Assembly (NCBI GenBank): GCA_965279115.1
Contig: OZ257137.1
Location: 2,356,001 to 2,420,000 of the forward strand
DNA length: 64,000 bases
Origin: JAEUOS01 sp965279115
GTDB taxonomy: Bacteria; Pseudomonadota; Gammaproteobacteria; Burkholderiales; JAEUOS01
Reading direction: 5' to 3'
Part shown: positions 25,174 to 36,004 of the stretch, piece by piece
Numbering within the stretch: position 1 is the stretch's first letter
Layout of the letters: every line of letters starts with the position of its first letter
The notes under the pieces: model-generated
What the model saw: the letters and a program-made list of their open reading frames with translations, nothing else
What the model was told of the DNA's origin: nothing
Databases searched by the model: none
Program-made: the position numbers and the translations under genes

Positions 25174-26259
25174 CTAGAACCGGACCGCAAGGTTGGCGAG
25201 GAACACGTCGTTTTTCACCTGCTGTCGTGCGGTTTCGGAGGTGAACATCAGGCCGCCGGAAAGCGCGCCGCGCGAAAACACGTTCACACCGACCGCGATC
25301 TGCCAGCCGTCCTTGTCGTTGGCGGGCGTTTGGCCACCAACGGCCGCTTGGCTCGGGCTTTGCAGGTCGCGGATGTAGGTTAGCCCGACATAGGGCATGA
25401 ACATACCGGCGTTGTATGACGCCTGAATGCCGAGCCGGGCTTGCGCAACCCGCAGTGTGGTCGCCGGAATGAAGGTGCCATCAGTCATGGTGAACGAGGC
25501 GATCTTGTCGGAGGTCTCGACGTAGTTGGCCTTGCCGTTTACGTTGAAAGCACCGATCCGCGTGGCATAGCTCAGTGCCAGGGAGGTGAACATCCGATCC
25601 GACTTGGTATTGCCCTCTGCCGGCGCGACGTAGTCGGTGAACTTGATGTCCGATTCGCCCCAGCCTATGCTGGCGTCAAACAGCCAATTGCGGGCGAATG
25701 GAACCGAAACGTAAGGCGCCACCGACAGGCCGTTGACTGAAAGCGGGCTGTTCTGGTTGGCCTGGAAGGTGGTGCGCGTGCGATCCGCGTTGACCGCAAC
25801 GCCGGCGACGATGTTGCTCGAATACGTGTAATCGATGCCGCCGAGCATGAGTGTGGAGCGCCCGCTCGAGCGCGCCGGCTGGAAGGAATACGCCTGTTCG
25901 TTTTCGCCCAGCGCAAACCAGGCGTTCCAGCGCGGAGCACCCGCCGCAGCGGCCTGTCCGGTTTGGTCAACCAGCGCGAAGCGTGTGGCACCTGCCGCCG
26001 AGACCGAGCGGTTGGCCGCGCCTGCACCGGAAAACTGGCCGAGCGAGGTCACTGCATTGAGAGTTGGCATCGAGACCGCATTGCGCAGGGTACCCTTGCC
26101 TGAATCCCCGGCCAGGCAAAGGTAATCGCTCTGGTAGGCCGCAAGGCAGCCATTGGCCAGAGCGAACTGGGTCGGAGTGAAGACTGCCGTAAATGAGACC
26201 AGCAAACTTGCCGCCGCGGTGGGCGCAATGCCGATTTTCTTCTGCCGGATCTGCCGCAT
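25174..26259 (-). CDS. Autotransporter-type outer membrane beta-barrel protein
   Basis: 361 residues from ATG 26259 (GGGGAG upstream). A signal sequence (GIAPTAAASLLVSFTAVFTPTQFALA) is followed by a short passenger of about 80 residues and a barrel of alternating strands, for example STLMLGGIDYTYSSNIVAGVAVN and MFMPYVGLTYIRDL. It ends in FLANLAVRF, whose terminal Phe is the BAM targeting signal. The barrel resembles the autotransporter C-terminal domain. The passenger is very short with one Cys pair (NGCLAAYQSDYLC), so the protein may be only a porin-like or structural barrel. Function unknown. Confidence 0.78.
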   Translation of the reverse strand: MRQIRQKKIGIAPTAAASLLVSFTAVFTPTQFALANGCLAAYQSDYLCLAGDSGKGTLRNAVSMPTLNAVTSLGQFSGAGAANRSVSAAGATRFALVDQTGQAAAAGAPRWNAWFALGENEQAYSFQPARSSGRSTLMLGGIDYTYSSNIVAGVAVNADRTRTTFQANQNSPLSVNGLSVAPYVSVPFARNWLFDASIGWGESDIKFTDYVAPAEGNTKSDRMFTSLALSYATRIGAFNVNGKANYVETSDKIASFTMTDGTFIPATTLRVAQARLGIQASYNAGMFMPYVGLTYIRDLQSPSQAAVGGQTPANDKDGWQIAVGVNVFSRGALSGGLMFTSETARQQVKNDVFLANLAVRF

Positions 26260-26365
26260 GGATATCTCCCCTGGTGTGCGCCAAATATAATGGGCCAAAA
26301 GCTTACACCCCTACCTTGGTGCGATGCAACCTGAGCACCTGCCAACCTCAAGCGAGCCTTCAACC

Positions 26366-27232
26366 ATGAAAATCTGCCGTTTCAATGACAACCGCCTGGG
26401 CGTGGTGGAAGGCGACACCGTCCTCGATGTCACGGCCGCGCTCGATGTCATTCCCGCCATGCGCTATCCGGCACCGCTGGGCGACCAGTTCATCGCCAAC
26501 TTTCCTGCCGTTGTCGAGCGCATCGGCACGCTCAAGGCTGCGGCGCCACGGCTGGCGCTTGCTGGCGTGAAACTGCTGTCGCCGGTTGGCAATCCCACGA
26601 AGATCGTAAATGCGCCGATCAACTATGTGAAGCACATCGACGAGTCGAACGCGGATCCCAACATCAAGCACGGGCGCACCAACATCACGCACATTTCGGA
26701 CTGGGGCCTGTTCCTCAAGGCCACCAGCAGCCTGGTCGGCTTCGGGTCCGAGGTGAAGCTTCTCTACCCGGACAGGCGCAACGACCACGAACTTGAGCTG
26801 GCGGTCATCATCGGCAGGCAGGGCCGCAATATCGCGGTGGCCGATGCGCGCAAGCATGTGGTGGCGTATTCGCTGGGCCTGGACATGACCACCCGCGGCA
26901 AGGAATTGCTGTCGTGGCGCAAGTCAGCCGACACCTACGCAGTGCTGGGGCCATGGCTGACGACTGCCGATGAGGTGGGCGATCCGAACAAGCTTGACCT
27001 GGTGTTGAAGGTCAACGGCGAAGTGCGCCAGAGCGCCAATACCAGTGATCTCGTCTACAACGTCGACAAGCTGGTCTCCTGGGCAAGCGAGAAGTACACG
27101 TTGTACCCTGGCGACATCATCCTGACCGGCACGCCTGAAGGCGTGGGTCCGGTGGTGCCGGGCGACGTGATGCATTGCTACATCCAGAACGTCGCCAGCG
27201 GCGAAATGCGGGTGGCCTCCCAGTACGGCTGA
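26366..27232 (+). CDS. Fumarylacetoacetate hydrolase (FAH) family protein
   Basis: 288 residues from ATG 26366. The FAH C-terminal domain shows PTKIVNAPINYVKHIDE, the metal-binding HELELAVIIGRQG (two Glu), LGLDMTTRG, WLTTADEVGDPNKLDL and the typical ending LYPGDIILTGTPEGVGPVVPGD. Members hydrolyse acylpyruvates or decarboxylate/hydrate ring-fission products of aromatic acids. It is divergent from the barrel gene and not directly linked to the Rieske cluster, but could act on downstream products. Substrate not assignable. Confidence 0.9.
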   Translation: MKICRFNDNRLGVVEGDTVLDVTAALDVIPAMRYPAPLGDQFIANFPAVVERIGTLKAAAPRLALAGVKLLSPVGNPTKIVNAPINYVKHIDESNADPNIKHGRTNITHISDWGLFLKATSSLVGFGSEVKLLYPDRRNDHELELAVIIGRQGRNIAVADARKHVVAYSLGLDMTTRGKELLSWRKSADTYAVLGPWLTTADEVGDPNKLDLVLKVNGEVRQSANTSDLVYNVDKLVSWASEKYTLYPGDIILTGTPEGVGPVVPGDVMHCYIQNVASGEMRVASQYG

Positions 27233-27251
27233 GCGGTCCGCGCCGCGCTGT

Positions 27252-27656
27252 CTACAGGCGGATGCGCGCCGCCAGTTCGCGCAAGGTTTCGATGCCCGGC
27301 GCCTTGCGCGGCCAGGTGAGGTCCACGCCGTCACCTGTATGGCGCGGCAGCACATGCATGTGAAGGTGCGGCACGGTCTGCCAGCCGGCCGGCTTGTTCG
27401 CCTGCAGCAAGGTCATGCCTTCGGGCTTGAACGCCGCCTCGACCGCCCGCGCGATCCGGTGTGCGGCCGACATCAGCGCGATCGCCGTGGCTGCGTCGGC
27501 GTCGAGAATGGTCTCGAACGGCGCGATGCTGGCCACGATGACGTGGCCCGGGTTGACCTGGCCGGCATCCATGAAGGCGAACACCAGCTGGTCTTCGTAG
27601 ACCTTGGCGCAAGGCAGTTCGCCACGGTACAGGCGGGTGAAAATGGTGTCAGACAT
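27252..27656 (-). CDS. HIT family nucleotide-binding protein
   Basis: 134 residues from ATG 27656. The histidine triad is HLHMHVLP (His97, His99, His101), preceded by the family's NPGHVIVAS and LLQANKPAGWQTVPH. HIT proteins hydrolyse or transfer nucleotide monophosphates from phosphoramidate or dinucleotide substrates. It is convergent with the FAH gene and divergent from the HTH gene. Confidence 0.93.
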   Translation of the reverse strand: MSDTIFTRLYRGELPCAKVYEDQLVFAFMDAGQVNPGHVIVASIAPFETILDADAATAIALMSAAHRIARAVEAAFKPEGMTLLQANKPAGWQTVPHLHMHVLPRHTGDGVDLTWPRKAPGIETLRELAARIRL

Positions 27657-27767
27657 CGGCAGATTCCTCAAGGCGGGGTCTTCGATCAATCCACCATGTT
27701 AATCCCCTGATGAGTCCGGCCTGGCGATAACATTGGCATTTCCATTGCCGCCTGACCAACACAAACC

Positions 27768-28526
27768 ATGGCCCTGACCAATTCACTGATCGATGTTCTC
27801 AAGCGCGAACTCAAGGCGCGCGGGATCACCTACGCGGACGTGGCCACGCGCCTGGGTCTCTCTGAGGCAAGCGTCAAGCGCATGTTTTCCACCCGCGATT
27901 TCATGCTGTCGCGCTTAGACGAGATCTGCGAGTACGCGGGAATCGACCTGGCGGACCTGGCGCGCGGGGTCGCGGCCCGTGACACGCTGCTCATGAAGCT
28001 GACCGAGGCACAGGAAAAGGAACTGGTGTCCGACATCCGCCTGTTGGCGGTCGCGGTGGCCTGCATTCACCACCTGACCTTCGAACAGATCCTCGAGTCC
28101 TACGAATTTGCAGAGGCTGAACTGGTGGGCCACCTTGCGCGGCTTGACCGCATCAAGCTGATTGAGCTGAAACCCAACAACATGATCCGGCCGCTGGTGG
28201 CCCGCGCCTTTACCTGGCTTCCCCAAGGGCCGATCCAGAACTTTTTCTACGCGCAGGCGCAGGCGGACTTCTTTCGCAGCCGTTTCGACGGCCATGGCGA
28301 AGCATTAGTATTCGCCAGCGGCATGTTGTCCCGAGGTTCGGCAGCGCTTCTGGCGGAACGCCTGAAGCGCGTCGCGCAGGAGTTTCGCGAAACCCATATC
28401 GAGGACCTTCGGCTGCCGGTCGAGGAGCGGGTGCCGATGAGCATGCTGGTGGCCATGCGCGGATGGGAGTTCGGCGCATTCAGGGCGTTGCAGCGCAAAA
28501 CCAAGTTGCCAAAAAGCAAGCGCTGA
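27768..28526 (+). CDS. XRE-type helix-turn-helix transcriptional regulator
   Basis: 252 residues. The N-terminal HTH is LKRELKARGITYADVATRLGLSEASVKRMFSTRDFMLSRLDEICEYAGI, a lambda-repressor-like domain (residues ~10-60). The remaining ~190 residues include RLLAVAVACIHHLTFEQILESYEFAEAELVGHLARLD, which looks like a second helical or winged segment, and contain no recognised ligand domain. It is the last gene before the atp promoter region. Targets unknown. Confidence 0.8.
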   Translation: MALTNSLIDVLKRELKARGITYADVATRLGLSEASVKRMFSTRDFMLSRLDEICEYAGIDLADLARGVAARDTLLMKLTEAQEKELVSDIRLLAVAVACIHHLTFEQILESYEFAEAELVGHLARLDRIKLIELKPNNMIRPLVARAFTWLPQGPIQNFFYAQAQADFFRSRFDGHGEALVFASGMLSRGSAALLAERLKRVAQEFRETHIEDLRLPVEERVPMSMLVAMRGWEFGAFRALQRKTKLPKSKR

Positions 28527-28575
28527 CTTTCATTGATGTGATGCGTCAGTATGAGGTAAGTAACTCGCGTCAATA

Positions 28576-28592
28576 ATGCTGTTTCGCAGCAT
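28576..28592 (+). repeat. Small hairpin after the HTH regulator gene
   Basis: Stem ATGCTG (28576-28581) / CAGCAT (28587-28592) with a TTTCG loop, 50 bases after the regulator's stop. No T-run follows, so a terminator role is weakly supported. Confidence 0.35.
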
Positions 28593-28611
28593 ATTGGGAG
28601 TGGCCCAGCGC

Positions 28612-28620
28612 TTATCCACA
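28612..28620 (+). promoter_or_regulatory. Consensus DnaA box upstream of the atp promoter
   Basis: TTATCCACA is an exact match to the consensus (R1-type) DnaA box. It is 20 bases upstream of the atp -35 element, next to the palindrome at 28622-28637. A single box does not make an origin; DnaA-dependent regulation or titration is the possible role. Confidence 0.6.
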
Positions 28621-28621
28621 G

Positions 28622-28637
28622 ACTCTTATATAAGAGT
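28622..28637. repeat. 16-bp perfect palindrome ACTCTTATATAAGAGT
   Basis: A perfect AT-rich inverted repeat lies between the DnaA box and the -35 element of the atp promoter. This is a typical place for an operator of a dimeric regulator, or an easily melted segment. No binder is known from the sequence. Confidence 0.6.
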
Positions 28638-28640
28638 TGG

Positions 28641-28669
28641 TTGATGCGCCGAAAAATATCCAATATAAT
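28641..28669 (+). promoter_or_regulatory. Sigma70 promoter of the atp operon
   Basis: TTGATG (28641-28646) and TATAAT (28664-28669) with an optimal 17-bp spacer. Transcription would start near 28676, giving a leader of about 70 bases before atpI. Confidence 0.85.
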
Positions 28670-28743
28670 CGACAGGCTTTGCTTCGGTGCCCGCGTAAAT
28701 CGGGTCCGGTGGCGCTGACAAACAAGACGCCCCCATCGGGCAT

Positions 28744-29112
28744 GTGCCGGGCAATTCCGTGATCTGGACGCCTTTGAAGATCGTCGGCCTGCAGGTCATC
28801 GCGGGCGTGGCACTTGCCGGAATGTGGTGGACCTTCAAGGGGGTTCCGGCCGCGACATCGGCAATTCTCGGTGCGGCTGTCTGTTTTGTTCCCGGAGCAT
28901 TTTTCGCATTGCGCCTGGCGCGTGCGGGAGCCCGGCAGGATGGTTATGTGTTCGCCTTCTTCCTGGGCGAAGGCATAAAGGTCTTGCTCTCGGTCGCGCT
29001 GTTCGGTTTGGTGGCGGCCGGGTATCCGGATGCGGACTGGTTTGCGTTGCTGACCACCTTCATTGCGGTGTTGCAGGTTTATGTATTTGGTTTGTTGCTG
29101 ACATCCCGTTGA
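28744..29112 (+). CDS. atpI: ATP synthase protein I (AtpI)
   Basis: 122 residues from GTG 28744; GTG 28759 is an alternative and neither has a strong ribosome site. Four hydrophobic segments (around VGLQVIAGVALAGMWW, ATSAILGAAVCFVPGAFFAL, GYVFAFFLGEGIKVLLSVALFGLV, WFALLTTFIAVLQVYVFGLLL) match the small membrane protein that helps assemble the c-ring. It is the first gene of the atp operon, directly after the promoter. Confidence 0.88.
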   Translation: MPGNSVIWTPLKIVGLQVIAGVALAGMWWTFKGVPAATSAILGAAVCFVPGAFFALRLARAGARQDGYVFAFFLGEGIKVLLSVALFGLVAAGYPDADWFALLTTFIAVLQVYVFGLLLTSR

Positions 29113-29172
29113 TTCGATATTGCGGCGGGTTATCGGTTTTCAATATTCGCGGGTCCTAAACGAGTTCAAATT

Positions 29173-30003
29173 ATGGCAGCCGGCGCTGAAGCTCCAACCT
29201 CGTCCGAGTACATCGTTCACCACCTGCAGCACCTGCAAAGTGTGAAGCAGGGCTTCATCATCGACATGAGCGTGGTCAACTGGGACACGATTTTCTGGTC
29301 GATCGCCATGGGTCTTCTGACCCTGTTCGTGCTGCTGAAGGCGGCATCGAAGGCTTCGTCGGGCGTGCCGGGGCGCTTTCAGGCGGCCGTCGAGATCCTG
29401 GTCGAGATGGTCGAATCGCAATCCAAGGGCATCATCCCGCACGGTGACCGCAGCTTCATCGCCCCGCTCGCCCTGACCGTGTTCGTGTGGGTGTTCTTCA
29501 TGAACTCGCTCGACTTCCTGCCGGTCGACCTGCCCCACTACATCTTCGCTTGGACCGGCCTGGACCACTACATCCACTACCATCGCATCGTGCCCACCGC
29601 CGACCTGAACGGCACCATCGGCATGTCCCTGGGCGTGCTGGTGCTGATGCTCTATTACAACGTCAAGATCAAGGGCGCTGGCGGCTTCGTCCATGAACTC
29701 TTTTGCGCTCCCTTCGGCGCGCACCCGGCGCTGTGGATCCCCAATTTTGCGCTCAACCTCATCGAGTTCGCCGCCAAGACCGTCTCGCTCGGCATGCGGT
29801 TGTTTGGCAACATGTTTGCCGGCGAACTGATCTTCCTGCTCATCGCGCTGCTCGGCGCCACCGGCGTGTGGTGGCTGTGGGGCATGCATCTGGTGGCAGG
29901 CGCGATCTGGGCGATCTTCCACATCCTGATCGTCGTGTTGCAGGCTTTCATCTTCATGATGCTGACCCTGGTGTATCTGGGCCAGGCGCATGAAGGTCAC
30001 TGA
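29173..30003 (+). CDS. atpB: ATP synthase F0 subunit a
   Basis: 276 residues. The stator half-channel helices include the essential Arg region FALNLIEFAAKTVSLGMRLFGNMFAGELI and the last helix FHILIVVLQAFIFMMLTLVYLGQAHE, as in bacterial subunit a. With the c-ring it converts proton flow into rotation. The N-terminal EYIVHHLQHLQ stretch is typical of proteobacterial AtpB. Confidence 0.97.
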   Translation: MAAGAEAPTSSEYIVHHLQHLQSVKQGFIIDMSVVNWDTIFWSIAMGLLTLFVLLKAASKASSGVPGRFQAAVEILVEMVESQSKGIIPHGDRSFIAPLALTVFVWVFFMNSLDFLPVDLPHYIFAWTGLDHYIHYHRIVPTADLNGTIGMSLGVLVLMLYYNVKIKGAGGFVHELFCAPFGAHPALWIPNFALNLIEFAAKTVSLGMRLFGNMFAGELIFLLIALLGATGVWWLWGMHLVAGAIWAIFHILIVVLQAFIFMMLTLVYLGQAHEGH

Positions 30004-30068
30004 TTTGTATTAGTCCTTTCGTAGTTTTTCCTTTTCAATCCATCTGTCAAACAAAAGAAGGAGTCATC
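30004..30068 (+). promoter_or_regulatory. U-rich translation-enhancer-like leader of atpE
   Basis: The 65-base gap between atpB and atpE is rich in T (TAGTTTTTCCTTTTC) and ends in GAAGGAG at good spacing before the ATG. In E. coli a U-rich leader before atpE boosts its translation to match the high c-subunit stoichiometry; the same role is inferred here. Confidence 0.6.
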
Positions 30069-30311
30069 ATGACTAACGTTGGTCTCGTAGCTCTCGCCGC
30101 CGGTCTGATCATTGGCCTGGGCGCCATCGGTGCCTGTATCGGCATCGGCCTCATGGGCGGCAAGTACATCGAAGCGTCGGCGCGCCAGCCCGAGCTGATG
30201 GACAAGCTGCAAACCAAGATGTTCCTGCTGGCCGGCCTGATCGACGCGGCGTTCCTGATCGGCGTCGGTATCGCCATGATGTTCGCCTTCGCCAACCCGT
30301 TCAAAGGCTGA
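30069..30311 (+). CDS. atpE: ATP synthase F0 subunit c
   Basis: 80 residues forming a helical hairpin: GLVALAAGLIIGLGAIGACIGIGLMGG, the polar loop ASARQPEL, and FLLAGLIDAAFLIGVGIAMMFAFANPF. The proton-carrying carboxylate is Asp in GLIDAAF. The ion-site residues fit a proton rather than a sodium enzyme. Confidence 0.97.
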   Translation: MTNVGLVALAAGLIIGLGAIGACIGIGLMGGKYIEASARQPELMDKLQTKMFLLAGLIDAAFLIGVGIAMMFAFANPFKG

Positions 30312-30347
30312 TCGGTCTCTCCCTGAACCTCTCCTAGGGAGTTCGAG

Positions 30348-30818
30348 ATGAATCTCAACGCAACATTCATCGCCCAGCTGGTCGTGTTCTTCGTGCTTGC
30401 GTGGGTCACCATGACCTACGTGTGGCCGCCGATCATGAAGGCCCTGGACGAGCGCGCTGCCAAGATCGCCGACGGCCTGGCCGCCGCCGATCGCGGCAAG
30501 GCCGAGCTGGCCGAAGCCAACAAGCGCGTCGAAGCCGAGCTGGCCAAGTCGCGCACCGAGAACCAGGCGCGCATGGCGGACGCTGAAAAGCAGGCCGCCC
30601 ACCTGATCGAGGAAGCCAAGAAGGCCGCCGAGGCTGAAAAGGCACGCATCCTTGCGCAAGCCAAGGCGGAAGCCGAGCAGGAAGTCCAGCGCGCCAAGGA
30701 CGGTCTGCGCAATGCGGTCGCCGAACTGGCCGTCAAGGGTGCCGAGCAGATCCTGCGTCGTGAAGTCAACGCGCAGGCGCACGCCGACCTTCTCGGTCAG
30801 CTCAAGGCGCAACTGTAA
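30348..30818 (+). CDS. atpF: ATP synthase F0 subunit b
   Basis: 156 residues: one N-terminal membrane helix (FIAQLVVFFVLAWVTMTYVWPPI) followed by a long, highly charged coiled coil rich in Ala, Lys and Glu, forming the peripheral stalk. It ends in RREVNAQAHADLLGQLKAQL, the usual delta-binding end. Confidence 0.97.
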   Translation: MNLNATFIAQLVVFFVLAWVTMTYVWPPIMKALDERAAKIADGLAAADRGKAELAEANKRVEAELAKSRTENQARMADAEKQAAHLIEEAKKAAEAEKARILAQAKAEAEQEVQRAKDGLRNAVAELAVKGAEQILRREVNAQAHADLLGQLKAQL

Positions 30819-30831
30819 GGAAAGGGCAGCC

Positions 30832-31371
30832 ATGGCCGAACTCTCCACCATCGCCCGGCCCTACGCCGAAGCCGCGTTCCGTGTCGCCCGTTCGGGTGAC
30901 CTGAATGCGTGGAACGCGCTCGTGGCGGAGTTGGCCGCGGTTGCCAGCGCCGCCGAAATGCGCGCGCTGGTGCTCGATCCCAACCTGACGCCGGACGCCA
31001 TCTACGGCGTGTTTGCCGGCGTCGTCAAGGCGCCGCTCGGCACCGAAGCGCAGAATTTCCTGCGCCTGGTGATCGAGAACGACCGCGTCGCCGCCCTGCC
31101 TGAAGTCGCCGTCCAGTTCGCCGCGCTCAAGAACAAGCTCGAAGGCTCGGCCGATGCGGAAATCGCCTCGGCATTCCCGTTGACCGATGCGCAGGTGAAC
31201 GAGCTGATGGCTGGCCTGACCAAGAAGTTCGGTGGCCTGACGCTCAAGGCCCACGTCAAGGTCGAGCCTGAGCTCATCGGCGGCGTGCGCGTCACTGTTG
31301 GCGACGAAGTATTCGACACCTCCGTGCGTGCGCAGCTCGAACGCATGCGCACCACCCTGACGGCCGCCTGA
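30832..31371 (+). CDS. atpH: ATP synthase F1 subunit delta
   Basis: 179 residues from ATG 30832 (AAGGAAAGG upstream), the start giving the family N terminus ELSTIARPYAEAAFRVA. The C-terminal domain has LKAHVKVEPELIGGVRVTVGDEVFDTSVRAQLERM, the delta/OSCP signature. It joins the peripheral stalk to F1. Confidence 0.96.
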   Translation: MAELSTIARPYAEAAFRVARSGDLNAWNALVAELAAVASAAEMRALVLDPNLTPDAIYGVFAGVVKAPLGTEAQNFLRLVIENDRVAALPEVAVQFAALKNKLEGSADAEIASAFPLTDAQVNELMAGLTKKFGGLTLKAHVKVEPELIGGVRVTVGDEVFDTSVRAQLERMRTTLTAA

Positions 31372-31411
31372 TCGCCGCCCGCGACCCGAAAAGAATCCAG
31401 GAGTCACTCTC

Positions 31412-32959
<1,548 letters not shown>

Positions 32960-32977
32960 GACTCGGGGAGAGTTGCC

Positions 32978-33856
32978 ATGGCTGGCAGCAAGGAAATTCG
33001 GACCAAGATCAAGAGCGTGCAAAACACGCGCAAGATCACCAAGGCGATGGAGATGGTCGCCGCCTCGAAGATGCGCCGCGCGCAGGAACGCATGCGCGCC
33101 GCCCGTCCGTACGGCGACAAGGTGCGCAACATCGCGGCCCACATGTCGCAGGCCAATCCGGAATACCGGCATCCTTTCCTGATCAAGCGCGACCAGGTCA
33201 AGACCGCCGGTGTGATCCTGATCACCACCGACAAGGGTCTGTGCGGCGGCTTGAACACCAATGTGTTGCGCCTGGCGACCAACAAGTTGAAAGAACTTGA
33301 GGCCGCCGGTGCCAAGATCGAAGCCACCGCCATCGGCAACAAGGGCTTCGGCTTCCTGAACCGCATCGGCGCCAAGGTGGTGTCGCACGCGATCCAGATC
33401 GGCGACAAGCCGCACCTCGACAAGCTGATCGGGCCGGTCAAAGTGCAGCTGGATGCCTACGCCGAAGGCCGCGTCGACGTCGTCTATCTCGCCTACACCC
33501 GCTTCATCAACACCATGAAGCAGGAACCGGTGATCGAGCAGTTGCTGCCGCTGACCTCCGACAAGTTCGACCAGACCGATGCCGAGAAAAAGGCCTACGG
33601 CTGGGACTACATTTACGAACCGGACGCCAAAGCGGTGGTTGACGAATTGCTGGTGCGTTACGTCGAGGCGATCGTCTACCAGGCGGTCACCGAGAACATG
33701 TCATCCGAGCAGTCGGCGCGCATGGTGGCCATGAAGTCGGCGTCGGACAACGCCAAGAAGGTTATCGACGACCTGCAGCTCACCTACAACAAGGCGCGCC
33801 AGGCTGCGATCACCAAAGAGCTGTCGGAAATCGTCGGCGGCGCTGCGGCCGTCTGA
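32978..33856 (+). CDS. atpG: ATP synthase F1 subunit gamma
   Basis: 292 residues. The N-terminal KEIRTKIKSVQNTRKITKAMEMVAASKMRRAQ and C-terminal ARMVAMKSASDNAKKVIDDLQLTYNKARQAAITKELSEIVGGA form the antiparallel coiled-coil rotor shaft. The middle has ITTDKGLCGGLNTN, conserved in gamma. Confidence 0.98.
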   Translation: MAGSKEIRTKIKSVQNTRKITKAMEMVAASKMRRAQERMRAARPYGDKVRNIAAHMSQANPEYRHPFLIKRDQVKTAGVILITTDKGLCGGLNTNVLRLATNKLKELEAAGAKIEATAIGNKGFGFLNRIGAKVVSHAIQIGDKPHLDKLIGPVKVQLDAYAEGRVDVVYLAYTRFINTMKQEPVIEQLLPLTSDKFDQTDAEKKAYGWDYIYEPDAKAVVDELLVRYVEAIVYQAVTENMSSEQSARMVAMKSASDNAKKVIDDLQLTYNKARQAAITKELSEIVGGAAAV

Positions 33857-33899
33857 CGCCGCTAGACATACGAATTCAAAAGCATACGAGGCTTAAATC

Positions 33900-35324
<1,425 letters not shown>

Positions 35325-35330
35325 GCGGAG

Positions 35331-35405
35331 CGGACAAAAGTACAAATCTACTTTTGTCCGGTCTGGCTTGCATGGAATCGCTGGCGAAGCCAGTCGATTC
35401 CATGC
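35331..35405 (+). repeat. Two tandem hairpins between atpD and atpC
   Basis: Hairpin 1: perfect 12-bp arms 35331-35342 (CGGACAAAAGTA) and 35349-35360 with a 6-base loop. Hairpin 2: 11-bp arms 35370-35380 (GCATGGAATCG) and 35395-35405, enclosing an inner CTGGC/GCCAG stem with a GAA loop. Neither has a clear T-run, so attenuation, RNA processing or 3' protection of the beta message is more likely than full termination. Bacterial atpD-atpC gaps are usually much shorter. Confidence 0.85.
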
Positions 35406-35448
35406 CCTAAGTGCGACGAAACAGCAAAACAGCAGGTGAGGTAACAAA

Positions 35449-35865
35449 ATGTCCACCATCCACGTAGATGTCGTCAGCGCCGAGGAGTCGATCTTCTCCG
35501 GCGAGGCGAAGTTCGTCGCGCTGCCGGGCGAGGCGGGCGAGCTGGGGATTTATCCCAAGCACACCCCGCTGATCACGCGCATCAAGCCGGGCGCGGTGCG
35601 CATCCAGCGCGCCGACAACGACCAGGAAGAATTCGTTTTCGTCGCCGGCGGCATCCTTGAGATCCAGCCTGACGTCGTGACCGTCCTGGCCGACACCGCC
35701 ATCCGCGGCCACGATCTCGACGAAGCCAAGGCGACCGAAGCCCTCAAGCAAGCCGAAGAGGCGCGTGCCAACGCCAAGTCCGACATCGATTTCGCCAAGG
35801 CCACCTCCGAGTTCGCCATCATGGCGGCGCAGATCGCGGCAATCCGCAAGCTGCGCGGCAAGTAA
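35449..35865 (+). CDS. atpC: ATP synthase F1 subunit epsilon
   Basis: 138 residues: N-terminal beta sandwich (VSAEESIFSGEAKFVALPGEAGELGIYPKHTPLITRIKPG) and a C-terminal helical hairpin rich in Ala, Glu and Lys that can inhibit the enzyme. AGGTGAGG lies upstream. It is the last gene of the operon. Confidence 0.97.
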   Translation: MSTIHVDVVSAEESIFSGEAKFVALPGEAGELGIYPKHTPLITRIKPGAVRIQRADNDQEEFVFVAGGILEIQPDVVTVLADTAIRGHDLDEAKATEALKQAEEARANAKSDIDFAKATSEFAIMAAQIAAIRKLRGK

Positions 35866-35872
35866 TTACCAA

Positions 35873-35925
35873 AGACGCCGCTTGCGGCGTTACCTCCGAG
35901 GCGGCCCGCGTGGCCGCCTTTTTTA
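35873..35925 (+). terminator. Tandem terminator after atpC
   Basis: A first hairpin (ACGCCGC-TT-GCGGCGT) is followed by a second with AGGCGGCC (35899-35906) / GGCCGCCT (35912-35919), a CGCGT loop and a run of six Ts. This is the end of the atp transcript. Confidence 0.92.
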
Positions 35926-36004
35926 TTCCTTCCTCCTCCGCCCATTAGACGGCACCGGCCGCCGGCTATGCTCCAATAAGCGCTCCCAACGCCTGATCGA
36001 CTTC

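Noticed and set aside
28612..28669. Replication origin at the atp promoter
   Set aside because: Only one DnaA box and no AT-rich repeat array; the likely origin is near dnaA, left of the window.
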